Source of the DNA: Pseudosulfitobacter koreensis
GTDB taxonomy: Bacteria > Pseudomonadota > Alphaproteobacteria > Rhodobacterales > Rhodobacteraceae
Assembly (NCBI RefSeq): GCF_024733015.1
Contig: NZ_JANKJG010000010.1
Coordinates: 97,885 to 161,884 of the forward strand
Direction: 5' to 3'
DNA length: 64,000 bases
A program made the translations under genes and the position numbers. Shown one piece after another: positions 56,060 through 64,000 of the stretch; the first letter of the stretch is position 1, and each line of letters begins with the position of its first letter. The notes under the pieces were generated by a model, which searched no databases, was not told where the DNA came from, and was given only the letters and a program-made list of their open reading frames with translations.

Positions 56060-56253
56060 AACCGTGCAAAATGAGATAGGGTAGCGGGGGCGTGAACCTT
56101 CACCGGAATTGGTGATTGCCCCGCATCCGCCCTCGTTAGCGGTTTGTGCATGAGTAAGGGTTGGATGACCCATGCCGCGGTAAAGACGTGGCGAATAGGC
56201 CGGATAGCCTACTAAACACGTCTTCACGGGCGTTCAATCTCATTTTGAACCGT
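56060..56253 (+). ncRNA. Highly structured leader of the primase-helicase gene
   Basis: An 11-pair outer stem (CAAAATGAGAT at 56067-56077 with ATCTCATTTTG at 56237-56247) encloses at least four hairpins: 56084-56124 (GCGGGG/CCCCGC with inner TCACC/GGTGA), 56127-56142 (CCGC/GCGG), 56148-56175 (GCATG/CATGC), and 56183-56224 (AAGACGTG/CACGTCTT, inner TAGGC/GCCTA). The 3' strand can instead form a local hairpin, GTTCAA at 56232-56237 with TTGAAC at 56245-56250, whose loop pairs with AATGAGA of the 5' strand. This suggests a switch or pseudoknot 11 bases before the primase start. I recognise no known RNA family. It could also be a structured DNA origin. Confidence 0.55.
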
Positions 56254-56263
56254 AGGTATAAAC

Positions 56264-58642
56264 ATGGCTTTCCAATTCTGTGCGATCAGTCGCACCCCTT
56301 ATTTCCCCCAAGCATTCGACAACTCTGTTCCAGACGATCAAGATATAAACCAAGGCCGTGCATTTGTTGATGCTTTAGGCGGTGGTGTCTTTGATTTTCG
56401 TGCAATTCATGACCGTGATCGTAGTTTGCAGGGCGTGAATTTCAGAGGAACTATTGATGACGTTTGGTCTACTTTAGTGGTCTACAACCAACTTGGTTAC
56501 GGTTGTTTTGTTGTCATCAATCAGATGGACGGACATGGGCGATCAGCCGACAATATCACCAACAACAGAGCGCAATTTGTGGACCTGGACAACCTTTCAG
56601 CAATGCAAAACTTGCAACGTGCAAACGAATGGGTAATCAAACCGTCTTTCATGGTGCAATCAAGCGCAAACAAAGCGCACGTCTACTGGCCCGTGATACC
56701 CTATCAAGGTAATGATCGGTTTCATACTATACAGCGCAAGCTTATCCAGCTCTTCGACGGTGATCCGGCCTGCTGGGATGCGCCGCGCGTAATGCGTCTG
56801 CCTGGCACATACCATCTGAAAGGTGAGCCGCAGCTAGTAACCTGTCAGCAGCTATCGGGTTATGGCATGGTCACGCCTGTTGATGCGCTGGAACTGGCCT
56901 TGGCACACGTCAATGTGGTCAGCAGTGTCGGCGAACGTCATGAATTGGGTGATCCAGGCAAAGCAGCGCCTAGTTTAGAATGGGTTCAGTATGCTTTGGA
57001 CAACTGTGATCCGAACACGCTGGATCGTGGTGATTGGGTCAGCTTTACAGCGGCCATAAAGCAGTCTGGATGGTCATTGACGGATCCTGACACGCTCTAT
57101 GGTATGTGGTCTGCATGGTGCGAGCGCTACAGCGGGAATGATGTTGGTGAAAATCTTAAGCAGTGGAACAGCATTAAGGATGCACAGGTAGGGTGGTCCA
57201 GCATCGTACGGCGCGTGCCATCTGTACAGGCCCAACTATCGTTCGGTGGTGTGATGCAGCGGCAGCGAAACCAACGCAAAACTGACGACATTAAGATTGG
57301 CGACGATCTTGCTTTCTCAACTGTCCCAACTGTTTTGACACTTGAGCAAATGCAGCAGCATCTTGTTTTTGTCGCAACCGGATCAAAGGTGGTCAACACG
57401 CTCAACAAGACCACTAGAACTGTTCATGATGCCGGTAATGAATATGCAGCATCTTGGCACACCTTTGACACGGGCAAGATTGACAAAGATGGGCAACCAA
57501 TTCTGAAGACAATCCCAGCTTTGCAAAGCTGGATGAAAAGCGAAACAAGAACGTCTGTCGATACGATAACTTGGAACCCTGCTGATGGTCAGTTTTGCCG
57601 TTCACCGGAAATCAGCCAAGGCGGTGACAAAGCCTACAACCTTTGGTCTGGGATACGGCTGCAAACACCGCCTGAAAACTGGCAGGAGTGGGCGCAACCG
57701 TTTTTGAAGCACGTTGAATACCTTGTGCCGGATCACATTGAGCGAGAACGGTTTCTGAAATGGTGTGCGCACATCTTTCAAAAGCCAGGTGAACTGCCAC
57801 ACACCTGCTATCTTATGATCACCCCACAAACCGGAACTGGTCGCGGCACGTTAGGCAGTATTTTGACACGCGCTTTACGAGGTTATGTTGCTGCAAACAT
57901 GGACGTAAACGCATTGTTTGGCGGATTTAACGGTCGGCTTGCGCAAAAGCTGCTGGTAACAGTTGATGAAATCCGCGAAGGCAACGCCGCTAATCGTTAC
58001 CAGAACCAAGAGGCGTTTAAGGCGAAAATCACTGAAGAAACACGCAATATCAACGAAAAATACGGCATGCAGTTTGTCGAAAAGAACTGTTGTAGGTTTC
58101 TGATGTTTTCCAACCATGAAGATGCATTGCCATTCGATAACAGTGATCGGCGCGTCATCGTTGTTGAAAACCCCGTGCTCCGGCAATCGCAAGAGTACTA
58201 TCTGTGGTTGAACAAATTGCTAAAAGATCAACGTTTCATTGCTTCGGTCCAACGCTATTTGACGACGCTCAGTTTGGACGGTTTTAGCCCGCATGAACCT
58301 GCACCAATGAACGTCGCCAAGGTGAAATCACTAAAGAGCATGGAAAGCCCTGCTGACCAAGATGCCCAAGAATTCATCAGGTCTTGGCCGGGAGAGTTGG
58401 CGACGACCAGTGACCTGACAACCTTCATGGGTGAGAACGCACCAAGGTCGCCAGCGGCGATGGGTCATGCAATCAAACGTGCTGGCATGAAGTCTGCGCA
58501 CAAACAAAAGATTGGTCCAGACGTGAGAACCGTCTTGATCGTAAAAGGTGATTTGACCGCTGAAAATCTAGTGAACGCAGACAGGTCAGAAATTGCACGG
58601 ACTATTATTGGTAATCAGATGAGTTTTCGGAAAATAACATAG
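56264..58642 (+). CDS. Primase-helicase of the element (AEP primase plus SF3-type helicase)
   Basis: A 792-residue replication protein. The N-terminal archaeo-eukaryotic-type primase part has the metal motif FVDLDN (Asp107, Asp109) and a later QSSANKAHVYWPV with the catalytic His. A PriCT-2-like segment (YALDNCDPNTLDRGDWVSF) follows at about 240-300. The C-terminal helicase shows Walker A TPQTGTGRGTLG, with Arg527 in the usual Lys position, Walker B LLVTVDEIREG and sensor FSNHEDALPFDNSDRR. Similar in role to the alpha protein of satellite P4. The start has only a weak RBS (TAGG) and sits directly behind the structured leader. Confidence 0.85.
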   Translation: MAFQFCAISRTPYFPQAFDNSVPDDQDINQGRAFVDALGGGVFDFRAIHDRDRSLQGVNFRGTIDDVWSTLVVYNQLGYGCFVVINQMDGHGRSADNITNNRAQFVDLDNLSAMQNLQRANEWVIKPSFMVQSSANKAHVYWPVIPYQGNDRFHTIQRKLIQLFDGDPACWDAPRVMRLPGTYHLKGEPQLVTCQQLSGYGMVTPVDALELALAHVNVVSSVGERHELGDPGKAAPSLEWVQYALDNCDPNTLDRGDWVSFTAAIKQSGWSLTDPDTLYGMWSAWCERYSGNDVGENLKQWNSIKDAQVGWSSIVRRVPSVQAQLSFGGVMQRQRNQRKTDDIKIGDDLAFSTVPTVLTLEQMQQHLVFVATGSKVVNTLNKTTRTVHDAGNEYAASWHTFDTGKIDKDGQPILKTIPALQSWMKSETRTSVDTITWNPADGQFCRSPEISQGGDKAYNLWSGIRLQTPPENWQEWAQPFLKHVEYLVPDHIERERFLKWCAHIFQKPGELPHTCYLMITPQTGTGRGTLGSILTRALRGYVAANMDVNALFGGFNGRLAQKLLVTVDEIREGNAANRYQNQEAFKAKITEETRNINEKYGMQFVEKNCCRFLMFSNHEDALPFDNSDRRVIVVENPVLRQSQEYYLWLNKLLKDQRFIASVQRYLTTLSLDGFSPHEPAPMNVAKVKSLKSMESPADQDAQEFIRSWPGELATTSDLTTFMGENAPRSPAAMGHAIKRAGMKSAHKQKIGPDVRTVLIVKGDLTAENLVNADRSEIARTIIGNQMSFRKIT

Positions 58643-58663
58643 CTTGGACGCGATTAGTGGGGC

Positions 58664-58777
58664 GGTTCCCAACGGTTCCCAAAATTACCAGCATCTAAGA
58701 ACTCTGTAGATATAGAATAAGTGAAATTTGATCTTGCGTTATTATAGTGTTGAGTAATTTGGGAACCTTTGGGAACC
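58664..58777. repeat. Two inverted pairs of GGTTCCCAA (candidate origin)
   Basis: GGTTCCCAA occurs at 58664-58672 and 58674-58682, and in reverse at 58759-58767 and 58769-58777. Spacing within each pair is exactly 10 bases, one helical turn. The pairs with flanking AATTAC/GTAATT form an imperfect 24-base inverted repeat around an AT-rich 66-base centre. Position just after the primase-helicase fits an origin of replication recognised by it. Confidence 0.65.
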
Positions 58778-59218
58778 AGTGATTGATTAGACTGAACGAT
58801 AATTTATGATTTTGGTGTCGGGCAGTATCATGGCTTGCCCATTACGGACTGCTCAAACTGATGTTTGCAGCGAACCTTCAGATGGTCTGCAACGGATACC
58901 TAGTCCGATACTTGATTCTCAACATTCTGAAATATTTGAATAAATTCAATGCGCTGCTGAAGCATGTTTATTGGCGTGGTTCGTAAGCTCTACATTGTAT
59001 CCATATAGTAGCCATGGGTAGGCGGATACAGCTGAAAACTTCTACAGCTCTACTTTGATTTTTCGCCTCTAGCATGGGGGCGGATAAAATTTCTTACGCC
59101 AACAAAACCTCACAGAACCTAATGCATCATAAGAATTTTTTCTAGCAAAATTAATGGGTTGACTTGATTTGAGGGCGACGTCACCTGTCTGGAAAGGCAA
59201 CTCGAAAGGATAGACAAT
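58778..59218. other. Non-coding region
   Basis: These 441 bases hold no gene or RNA I can support. A GTAGCCAT motif at 59008-59015 recalls the repeats beside the integrase. A ribosome binding site (AAAGGA) precedes the next gene at 59206-59211. Confidence 0.4.
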
Positions 59219-59980
59219 ATGCTGACAAAGATGATTTACACCCCCGATGGTGATGCAGGTAACTTTCTTCAGGTTCATGGAACCGATAGCATGGCTACGC
59301 TGCTTTGGCGTTCTCGCTTCAAAGACAGCAGGCTAACACCATCGATCAACGCAATGGCGACCGCATTGTATGACTACAGCAAAACCATGTTGAAGCAGGC
59401 TGAGGTTCTGAACGCAAAAGGATACAAGACAAAAGCTGAAACAGAAGCAGCAAACCTAGCTGCCCCCTGGAACGCGCTGCGTAGATCAATTATGGATGAA
59501 AAGTCATCGCTGATAGACCGCAGCGATATGATGCTGAAGGTAGAGGGCGGGAATGCAGAAATGCGTTCCGAATATCGAAAGTGGTTTCTCTCGTTAAGCC
59601 CGCCGGAACTTTTCAAAACTTTGCTAAACTCCAAAAACGTTGAACTTCTTGCTTCGGCAATTGAAAGCGGTCCCGCTCTTATTGGCTTGGACGATACAAT
59701 CTTTGAACGGGTGGAAGAACGCTATGCAGTCGTTAAATTTCTATATGGTTCAGACAAAAAATTTCCACCAGCACCCATGGCTATTGATAATTTGGCAGGC
59801 ATTGAGCCGGACTGGAAGACCCTTGAAAAGAATGCACGTGATCAATGGATAGGCATCGTTCAAAGCAATGACGAAATCGACGCGTCAGATCAGTACCTTG
59901 CGGGTGCCTTGACTTTAGTGGCTGCAAGCGTCGCAAGTATGACTACAGGGCAGGTGTTTGAAATCCTGAAAGCTGCCTGA
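59219..59980 (+). CDS. Unknown protein of the element, first of a linked group
   Basis: A 253-residue, mostly helical protein with no recognised domain and no signal or membrane helix apart from a hydrophobic end (LAGALTLVAASVASM). It starts a run of five closely linked genes (59219-61395). Ribosome site AAAGGA is eight bases before the ATG. The next gene overlaps its stop by one base. Confidence 0.6.
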   Translation: MLTKMIYTPDGDAGNFLQVHGTDSMATLLWRSRFKDSRLTPSINAMATALYDYSKTMLKQAEVLNAKGYKTKAETEAANLAAPWNALRRSIMDEKSSLIDRSDMMLKVEGGNAEMRSEYRKWFLSLSPPELFKTLLNSKNVELLASAIESGPALIGLDDTIFERVEERYAVVKFLYGSDKKFPPAPMAIDNLAGIEPDWKTLEKNARDQWIGIVQSNDEIDASDQYLAGALTLVAASVASMTTGQVFEILKAA

Positions 59981-60237
59981 TGTCTATTAGCCAAAATGTT
60001 GAGCGCAGGCGCGAACTGCGTCCGCTCTCTATGTCTGTTGTCAGGTTGCCAAGAGCCGACACGATCACCATGGTATCTTTGTTAATAACGGCGTCAGTAA
60101 CAAGACAGACCCTCCAGCGTTGGCGCGAAACACGAGGCTTTCCAAAGACATTGAAAGACGGCCCAAGTGGATGGTTCTCAACAACTCAGGTAGCTCACTG
60201 GTTTGATGAGCAGGGCGTTAAGGTAATTCGAAAATGA
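59980..60237 (+). CDS. Small MerR/excisionase-like DNA-binding protein
   Basis: An 85-residue protein with ITASVTRQTLQRWRETRGFP, then GWFSTTQVAHWFDEQG, a winged helix-turn-helix pattern like MerR or excisionase proteins. It overlaps the gene before by one base and the gene after by four. It may regulate the group it lies in. Confidence 0.6.
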   Translation: MSISQNVERRRELRPLSMSVVRLPRADTITMVSLLITASVTRQTLQRWRETRGFPKTLKDGPSGWFSTTQVAHWFDEQGVKVIRK

Positions 60238-60650
60238 CCGATAACGAACGTAAGTCTACCGCCTTGGCTGGGCGTGATAGTAACGGGCGTTTCGCGTCCG
60301 GCAGCGGGAATATTGGCCGACCCAAAGGTAGCCGTAACAGGGTAAGCCAGAAGGCTATGCAAGAGATCAAGAACATGTCGTTTGATGCCTTGCGAGTCCT
60401 AAAGGAGAATTTGGATAGGAATGACACAAAGGCAGCAATATTCGTTCTTGAAAAGATTCTGCCAAATCAGCGAACCGTTGAGCTAGACGGTGCAGACGTT
60501 GGCAGTATCGTTTCTGCGCTTATTGACGGCACAGTCAGTCCTGATGAAGCTCGAACCATTTCAATGTCCATCGCAAGATTGAAAGAAATTGATGAAATGG
60601 ACGTACTTGAAGAACGCTTGGCTCAGATCGAAGAGTTGTTGAAAGGCTAA
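60234..60650 (+). CDS. DUF5681-like protein
   Basis: A 138-residue protein. The opening GRDSNGRFASGSGNIGRPKGSRNR is shared in part by DUF5681 proteins, which are found in phages and mobile elements and often have terminase-small-subunit-like features: residues GRFASG then GRPKGSRN are visible. The rest is helical and acidic with a Leu-rich end. Possible role in DNA packaging or binding, not proven. Confidence 0.6.
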   Translation: MTDNERKSTALAGRDSNGRFASGSGNIGRPKGSRNRVSQKAMQEIKNMSFDALRVLKENLDRNDTKAAIFVLEKILPNQRTVELDGADVGSIVSALIDGTVSPDEARTISMSIARLKEIDEMDVLEERLAQIEELLKG

Positions 60651-60655
60651 ACGGC

Positions 60656-60940
60656 ATGATGATTGCAAGTAGGTTGCTCAGAGCTAACAGACTACTCAAA
60701 AAATTAAAGGCGGCTCAACCTGATGACCCTTTCGCGTCATTCTCACCTGAGCAGCGTCAGTATTATAAAAAGTGGTGGGGCCAGTTCAAGGCAGAGCACT
60801 CATTCGGACTATACGAAACGTATATTAACTACACAAAATGGACGCCAAGTAGTTGGTTTGAATTTCCACGCGTTAAAATTGACATGACTATGAGCGATGC
60901 CCAAGCCCTTTACCTTAGTCAGTTAGGACAAAGAGAATGA
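60656..60940 (+). CDS. Unknown small protein of the element
   Basis: A 94-residue protein with a basic N-terminus (RLLRANRLLKKLKAAQ) and many aromatic residues (YYKKWWGQFKAEHSFGLYETY). No domain recognised. It lies five bases after the gene before and overlaps the next by four. Confidence 0.55.
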   Translation: MMIASRLLRANRLLKKLKAAQPDDPFASFSPEQRQYYKKWWGQFKAEHSFGLYETYINYTKWTPSSWFEFPRVKIDMTMSDAQALYLSQLGQRE

Positions 60941-61395
60941 GACCAACGAAATCATACCGGCTAACAGTCCCAGACCAGTTTGCAAACATCGCTTGGATTT
61001 CATCACTAGACCTATGGATAACTGCCCATGGCATTTTGTCGAATTCAGGGTTGCGTGATCATTTTGGGCGTTTCGCTGTAAAAGAGGCGATGAAGATTGC
61101 GACCAAATGCGACCATCTGCGTTTTGATCATCGCGACCAAAATAGGATAATCGTTGATGGTTTGGAACGCAAAGGGCTTAACCTCGCCGCGCATCCCTTT
61201 AGAATGAACTGTTTTCTGAGCACGATGTGGCGGTTTGCTGACCAGGACATATTGAGCACCTTCACAGTCTACGGGGACAGCTATATGTTTTATGGCTGGC
61301 TAGAAAATCTTGGTAGTGCAGCGAGCGCGCGGGATGGTCAGCCATATGCGCCGCCAAACAACATATTTGCAGATTCCGTCCATCTTGATCATTAA
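60937..61395 (+). CDS. Unknown protein of the element
   Basis: A 152-residue protein with no recognised domain, rich in aromatic residues, Asp and His. It ends the five-gene group. A 215-base gap follows to the convergent KAP gene, in which I see no clear terminator. Confidence 0.55.
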   Translation: MRPTKSYRLTVPDQFANIAWISSLDLWITAHGILSNSGLRDHFGRFAVKEAMKIATKCDHLRFDHRDQNRIIVDGLERKGLNLAAHPFRMNCFLSTMWRFADQDILSTFTVYGDSYMFYGWLENLGSAASARDGQPYAPPNNIFADSVHLDH

Positions 61396-61610
61396 AACGC
61401 GGTACAAATCTTCACAGCCTTGGTGTATACAGCAACATCCTAGCTACACTGAGCAGGAAGCTGACACTGGTCGTAGTAGCGAAGGCAAACGGGCCTCTTC
61501 TTAGACGTAGGCAGGTTTGCAGTTTTTCCGGATACCTCGAAACGGGTCTGCGTCGATCGTTTGTCACCCTATTATGTCATATGGGAAAGGCGGACTGGGG
61601 GTTAGAAGGA

Positions 61611-63596
61611 TTAATTGTCTGTTGCATTGATTGGCAAAGTCCAGCCGAGATTAATTTCCGTTTGGCACGCTGGAGCGGAAAAGAGATCTTTCAATCGCGC
61701 TCTTTCTAGCCTAGCGTCCACTAGACTTTCGATCCGCTCTACCAAGTTGCGGAGCTGGACCTTTCGCGGCAATAGTGTTTCTTTGTTGATCCAGACCGAA
61801 AGGGTTTCTGAAACGCCTCTCCACCAAGGTCCCTCAGCAAGGATTAATTCCGGTACGCGATCATACCGTTCTTTGAGATACCCTGTGAGCATTCGTTCTT
61901 CGTCCCGGCTCAAAGAAGTCCACGCCTCTACGAACTGAGCTATTGGGATGCACTGTAAGATTGGCTCTCTTAGAAATCTTTGCTCGCCTTTGCCATTAAT
62001 GACAGTCAGATCGCCGAGAAAAGAAAAGTAGTCCGACTTCATAGTTTTGATAAGGTGGTCAGCTACGGATTGCGCTTTCCAATTGGTATACCAATCATCT
62101 GCAGCTACCTGTAGATGATTTAAAACTTCGCCAAAATCTTCTTCCTGTCTTCGGTGATACCCAAGGCCATCATAGCCGGTATCGAATCCCCATCGAGTTA
62201 ATTTAAAACTCTTGAGGTCAAGTTTGGGTATCACGACCGCATCAATATAATTCTTAAATCTTTGGACCCACCCACCTTCGACATCATCGATCAGCCCTTC
62301 ATCTAGTAGCATCAGAATGACGCCAACAACGTGCATCACAACGACCGGGTTCTGATAACGACCATCTTCGATACCAGAAAGAACGTCGCTGACATCGTCA
62401 TCAAATACTGAACCTGAGCCATCGGAAAAATCCCAGGTCCAAATGTGCCAGAGCCGCTTCCAGGAAGGCCAGCTTTCCGGGCCGTTAACTTCGAGAGCGT
62501 CTGCCAGTTCAGCGTTGAACCGCGACGCATTAACGGTGCCGCTATTAAGAATATCAATCCATTGTCGAAGTGTGACCGCTGCATGAATGCCGTTCACGAG
62601 ATTGTATTTTTCGACTATTTTCCGAATAGGTGTGTCAATCTCGTTATCGCCCAGCTGGAACGAATGGAAGTTTCTTTGTTCAGGGTCATCGCTCCCGAAC
62701 TTGGGAAGAAGGTCAATGGGGGTCAGAACATTGTCTGGTGCCCCAAGATTTAATTTGAACTCTATGAAGAAGATGAAGGCTTGAGTTACAAGGCTATCTA
62801 GCAAATCACTATTTTCTCGAAACTTCTGGTCTGTCGCATCAAACATCCCTGTTAAAAACCACAGGAATTGCCGAACAGCCCGTAGGTTGTTGAAGCCAGA
62901 AAGTCGATATAGCTCTTCAATCCTATCGGTTCGAGAAACGATAATTGTTCTTACATCACTTTCTGCTATTTCGGCGATGAATGCATCGACAGCAGCCTTA
63001 GGATCAGGTTCTAATTCGAAGGATTGGCCGATAACCTTCTCTCGGAAGTCTTTAAACTTCTCGTCACCAATCCGCTGTGTGTTCGCCACCAATATGACGC
63101 GAGCATTGCCGTGCTCGATATACCGGTTCAAAACGCCAAGCAGTTCAGACTGATCGAATCCACATCGTTCAAGATCGTCAATCACCACCAATGCGCCGTT
63201 AATGACATCAATGGCTTTGGTCACTTGGCCTAAAGTGCTTTCGACAGCTTTGCCAATATCTGCTGAACCTGAAAACACGCCCCCCGATCCAACCGAGATT
63301 GCTCCAGAAAACAGGGACGAAGCAAAGCCTAAACCCTGATGCATAATCTTTACGGCTTTTGAGGATGCGGCATAGAATAACTGCCGTTCGAAATCCTGCA
63401 AGCTGCTGACTCCGAACAACGATAGGTATATCGTCTTTCGCGTTTCAAAGGCTTGTTCACCTAAGAGGCTCTGGATGAAGTGCGTCTTGCCACATCCCCA
63501 CTGACCTTCAAGCATCACAGCAAATTTTGGGTTGTCTGGCGAATTGATCCAACTCAATAGGAATTGTCGTATCTGGTTTCGGGCTGTGTCGTGCAT
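61611..63596 (-). CDS. KAP-family P-loop NTPase
   Basis: A 661-residue protein with Walker A GQWGCGKTH at residues 31-39 and Walker B ALVVIDDLERC near residue 137, as in KAP NTPases. Between them is a Gly/Ser-rich hydrophobic stretch (FASSLFSGAISVGSGGVFSG) that could touch a membrane, as in other KAP proteins. The C-terminal 400 residues have no known domain. KAP proteins occur in several anti-phage defence systems; this one stands alone on the opposite strand at the end of the element, as cargo genes often do. Confidence 0.75.
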   Translation of the reverse strand: MHDTARNQIRQFLLSWINSPDNPKFAVMLEGQWGCGKTHFIQSLLGEQAFETRKTIYLSLFGVSSLQDFERQLFYAASSKAVKIMHQGLGFASSLFSGAISVGSGGVFSGSADIGKAVESTLGQVTKAIDVINGALVVIDDLERCGFDQSELLGVLNRYIEHGNARVILVANTQRIGDEKFKDFREKVIGQSFELEPDPKAAVDAFIAEIAESDVRTIIVSRTDRIEELYRLSGFNNLRAVRQFLWFLTGMFDATDQKFRENSDLLDSLVTQAFIFFIEFKLNLGAPDNVLTPIDLLPKFGSDDPEQRNFHSFQLGDNEIDTPIRKIVEKYNLVNGIHAAVTLRQWIDILNSGTVNASRFNAELADALEVNGPESWPSWKRLWHIWTWDFSDGSGSVFDDDVSDVLSGIEDGRYQNPVVVMHVVGVILMLLDEGLIDDVEGGWVQRFKNYIDAVVIPKLDLKSFKLTRWGFDTGYDGLGYHRRQEEDFGEVLNHLQVAADDWYTNWKAQSVADHLIKTMKSDYFSFLGDLTVINGKGEQRFLREPILQCIPIAQFVEAWTSLSRDEERMLTGYLKERYDRVPELILAEGPWWRGVSETLSVWINKETLLPRKVQLRNLVERIESLVDARLERARLKDLFSAPACQTEINLGWTLPINATDN

Positions 63597-63927
63597 GAAA
63601 AAAATCCGGCCTAAATGCTTTCCGTTGCGACCATACTCTCTAGGGTAGCCTAGTCCATCTGATTGTCGGGAATGTTTAATGACTGCGGAGCGCGTTGCAC
63701 AGACGGGTGGCCGCTTGCGAGCGTTGCGCGCATTAGTAGCGGACTAGCGTGACTGCTTGATGGCTAGAGGCTATCTAAATGCAGCGAATGGCCGGTTCGG
63801 CGGGCCGTATTGCAGCTGCCCAGACCCACGATAAATGGCAGGTGACGTAGTTGACGTGAGCTGAATGCTAGTGTTCCCCACCTGACATAGGATTCCCAAT
63901 GATGTCCGGCTGTGGCATGATCAGCGG
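63597..63927. other. Gap between the KAP gene and the transposase
   Basis: These 331 bases hold no supported gene. The right part is likely the left end of the IS630-like element (its terminal repeat was not identified). Confidence 0.35.
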
Positions 63928-64000
63928 ATGCGACGTTCCGACATCTGCCTTTACCTTGGCCCCGCCGACCGTGCTGATCTTGAAGCGCTGATCATCAACC
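63928..64000 (+). CDS. IS630-like transposase, 3' end cut off by window edge
   Basis: The visible 24 residues (MRRSDICLYLGPADRADLEA and on) resemble the N-terminus of IS630-family transposases common in Rhodobacteraceae. The rest is outside the window. GC is higher than in the element around it, which fits a later insertion. Confidence 0.45.
   Translation, partial: MRRSDICLYLGPADRADLEALIIN

Larger units (their letters stand above)
52810..64000. mobile_element. Integrated element (P4-like satellite or island), left end and body
   Basis: Base composition drops clearly at about 52.8 kb. The left end is the 3' half of a tRNA-Cys, followed by short repeats and a tyrosine integrase. The cargo includes an AlpA-like regulator, a primase-helicase, repeat arrays, unknown genes and a KAP NTPase. 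No structural phage genes (capsid, tail, large terminase) and no conjugation genes are seen, which fits a satellite or a degenerate island better than a complete prophage or ICE. The second tRNA-Cys half and the right end lie beyond the window. Confidence 0.8.

Noticed and set aside
55936..56260. CRISPR array or known riboswitch
   Set aside because: Repeat units are only two full copies and imperfect, without unique spacers. The leader lacks the conserved cores of riboswitches I could compare (TPP, cobalamin, SAM).

Overview
The window reads as chromosomal DNA of a marine alphaproteobacterium of the Roseobacter group (Rhodobacteraceae). This rests on high GC, very dense coding with many 1-4 base gene overlaps, and family-typical neighbourhoods: a Tad/Flp pilus locus, the ctaC-ctaB-ctaG-ctaE-SURF1-thrC-M16 peptidase block, and a dispersed intergenic hairpin repeat I associate with this family. 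This is inference from gene content and order; no rRNA or complete tRNA is present.

Layout. 1-3.7 kb: end of a LytTR-domain gene, then PdeM and an Lhr-type helicase, two parts of the ligase-associated DNA damage response set. 3.8-15.9 kb: a Tad pilus locus on the minus strand (cpaB, cpaC, OmpA-like lipoprotein, cpaE, cpaF, tadB, tadC, two TPR lipoproteins, prepilin peptidase, AAA+ ATPase), preceded by two 60-residue pilins with an unusual Asp-Trp in place of Glu-Tyr. 16.2-24.1 kb: lytic transglycosylase, scoAB, topA, dprA, tldD. 24.2-34.1 kb: cytochrome c oxidase biogenesis operon followed by thrC, an M16 peptidase, an acetyltransferase, an MBL protein and a FAD oxidoreductase. 34.1-46.4 kb: purine salvage (apt, mtnP), flavin reductase, EcsC protein, modABC, Nudix, lysC, ptsP. 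46.4-47.1 kb: an AT-rich non-coding stretch with three perfect DnaA boxes. 47.1-52.7 kb: a sugar-acid operon of De Ley-Doudoroff type (dehydrogenase, dgoK, dgoA, lactonase), then a lipid kinase-phosphoesterase-DedA operon.

From about 52.8 kb to the right edge is a visibly more AT-rich integrated element. Its left end is the 3' half of a tRNA-Cys whose 5' half is replaced by foreign sequence (an attL-like junction), followed by short repeated motifs and a tyrosine integrase. Inside are a coupled gene of unknown function, a secreted nuclease-like protein, an AlpA-type regulator, tandem ATTGCGA repeats, a roughly 190-base strongly structured leader, a primase-helicase, two inverted pairs of a 9-base iteron-like motif, five linked small genes, a KAP-type P-loop NTPase on the other strand, and the start of an IS630-like transposase. 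The arrangement resembles phage P4-type satellites: integrase at a tRNA, an alpha-like primase-helicase with an RNA leader and a nearby iteron array, and probable defence cargo. The leader RNA and the iteron array are the most interesting undescribed structures I could find. The right end of the element lies outside the window.
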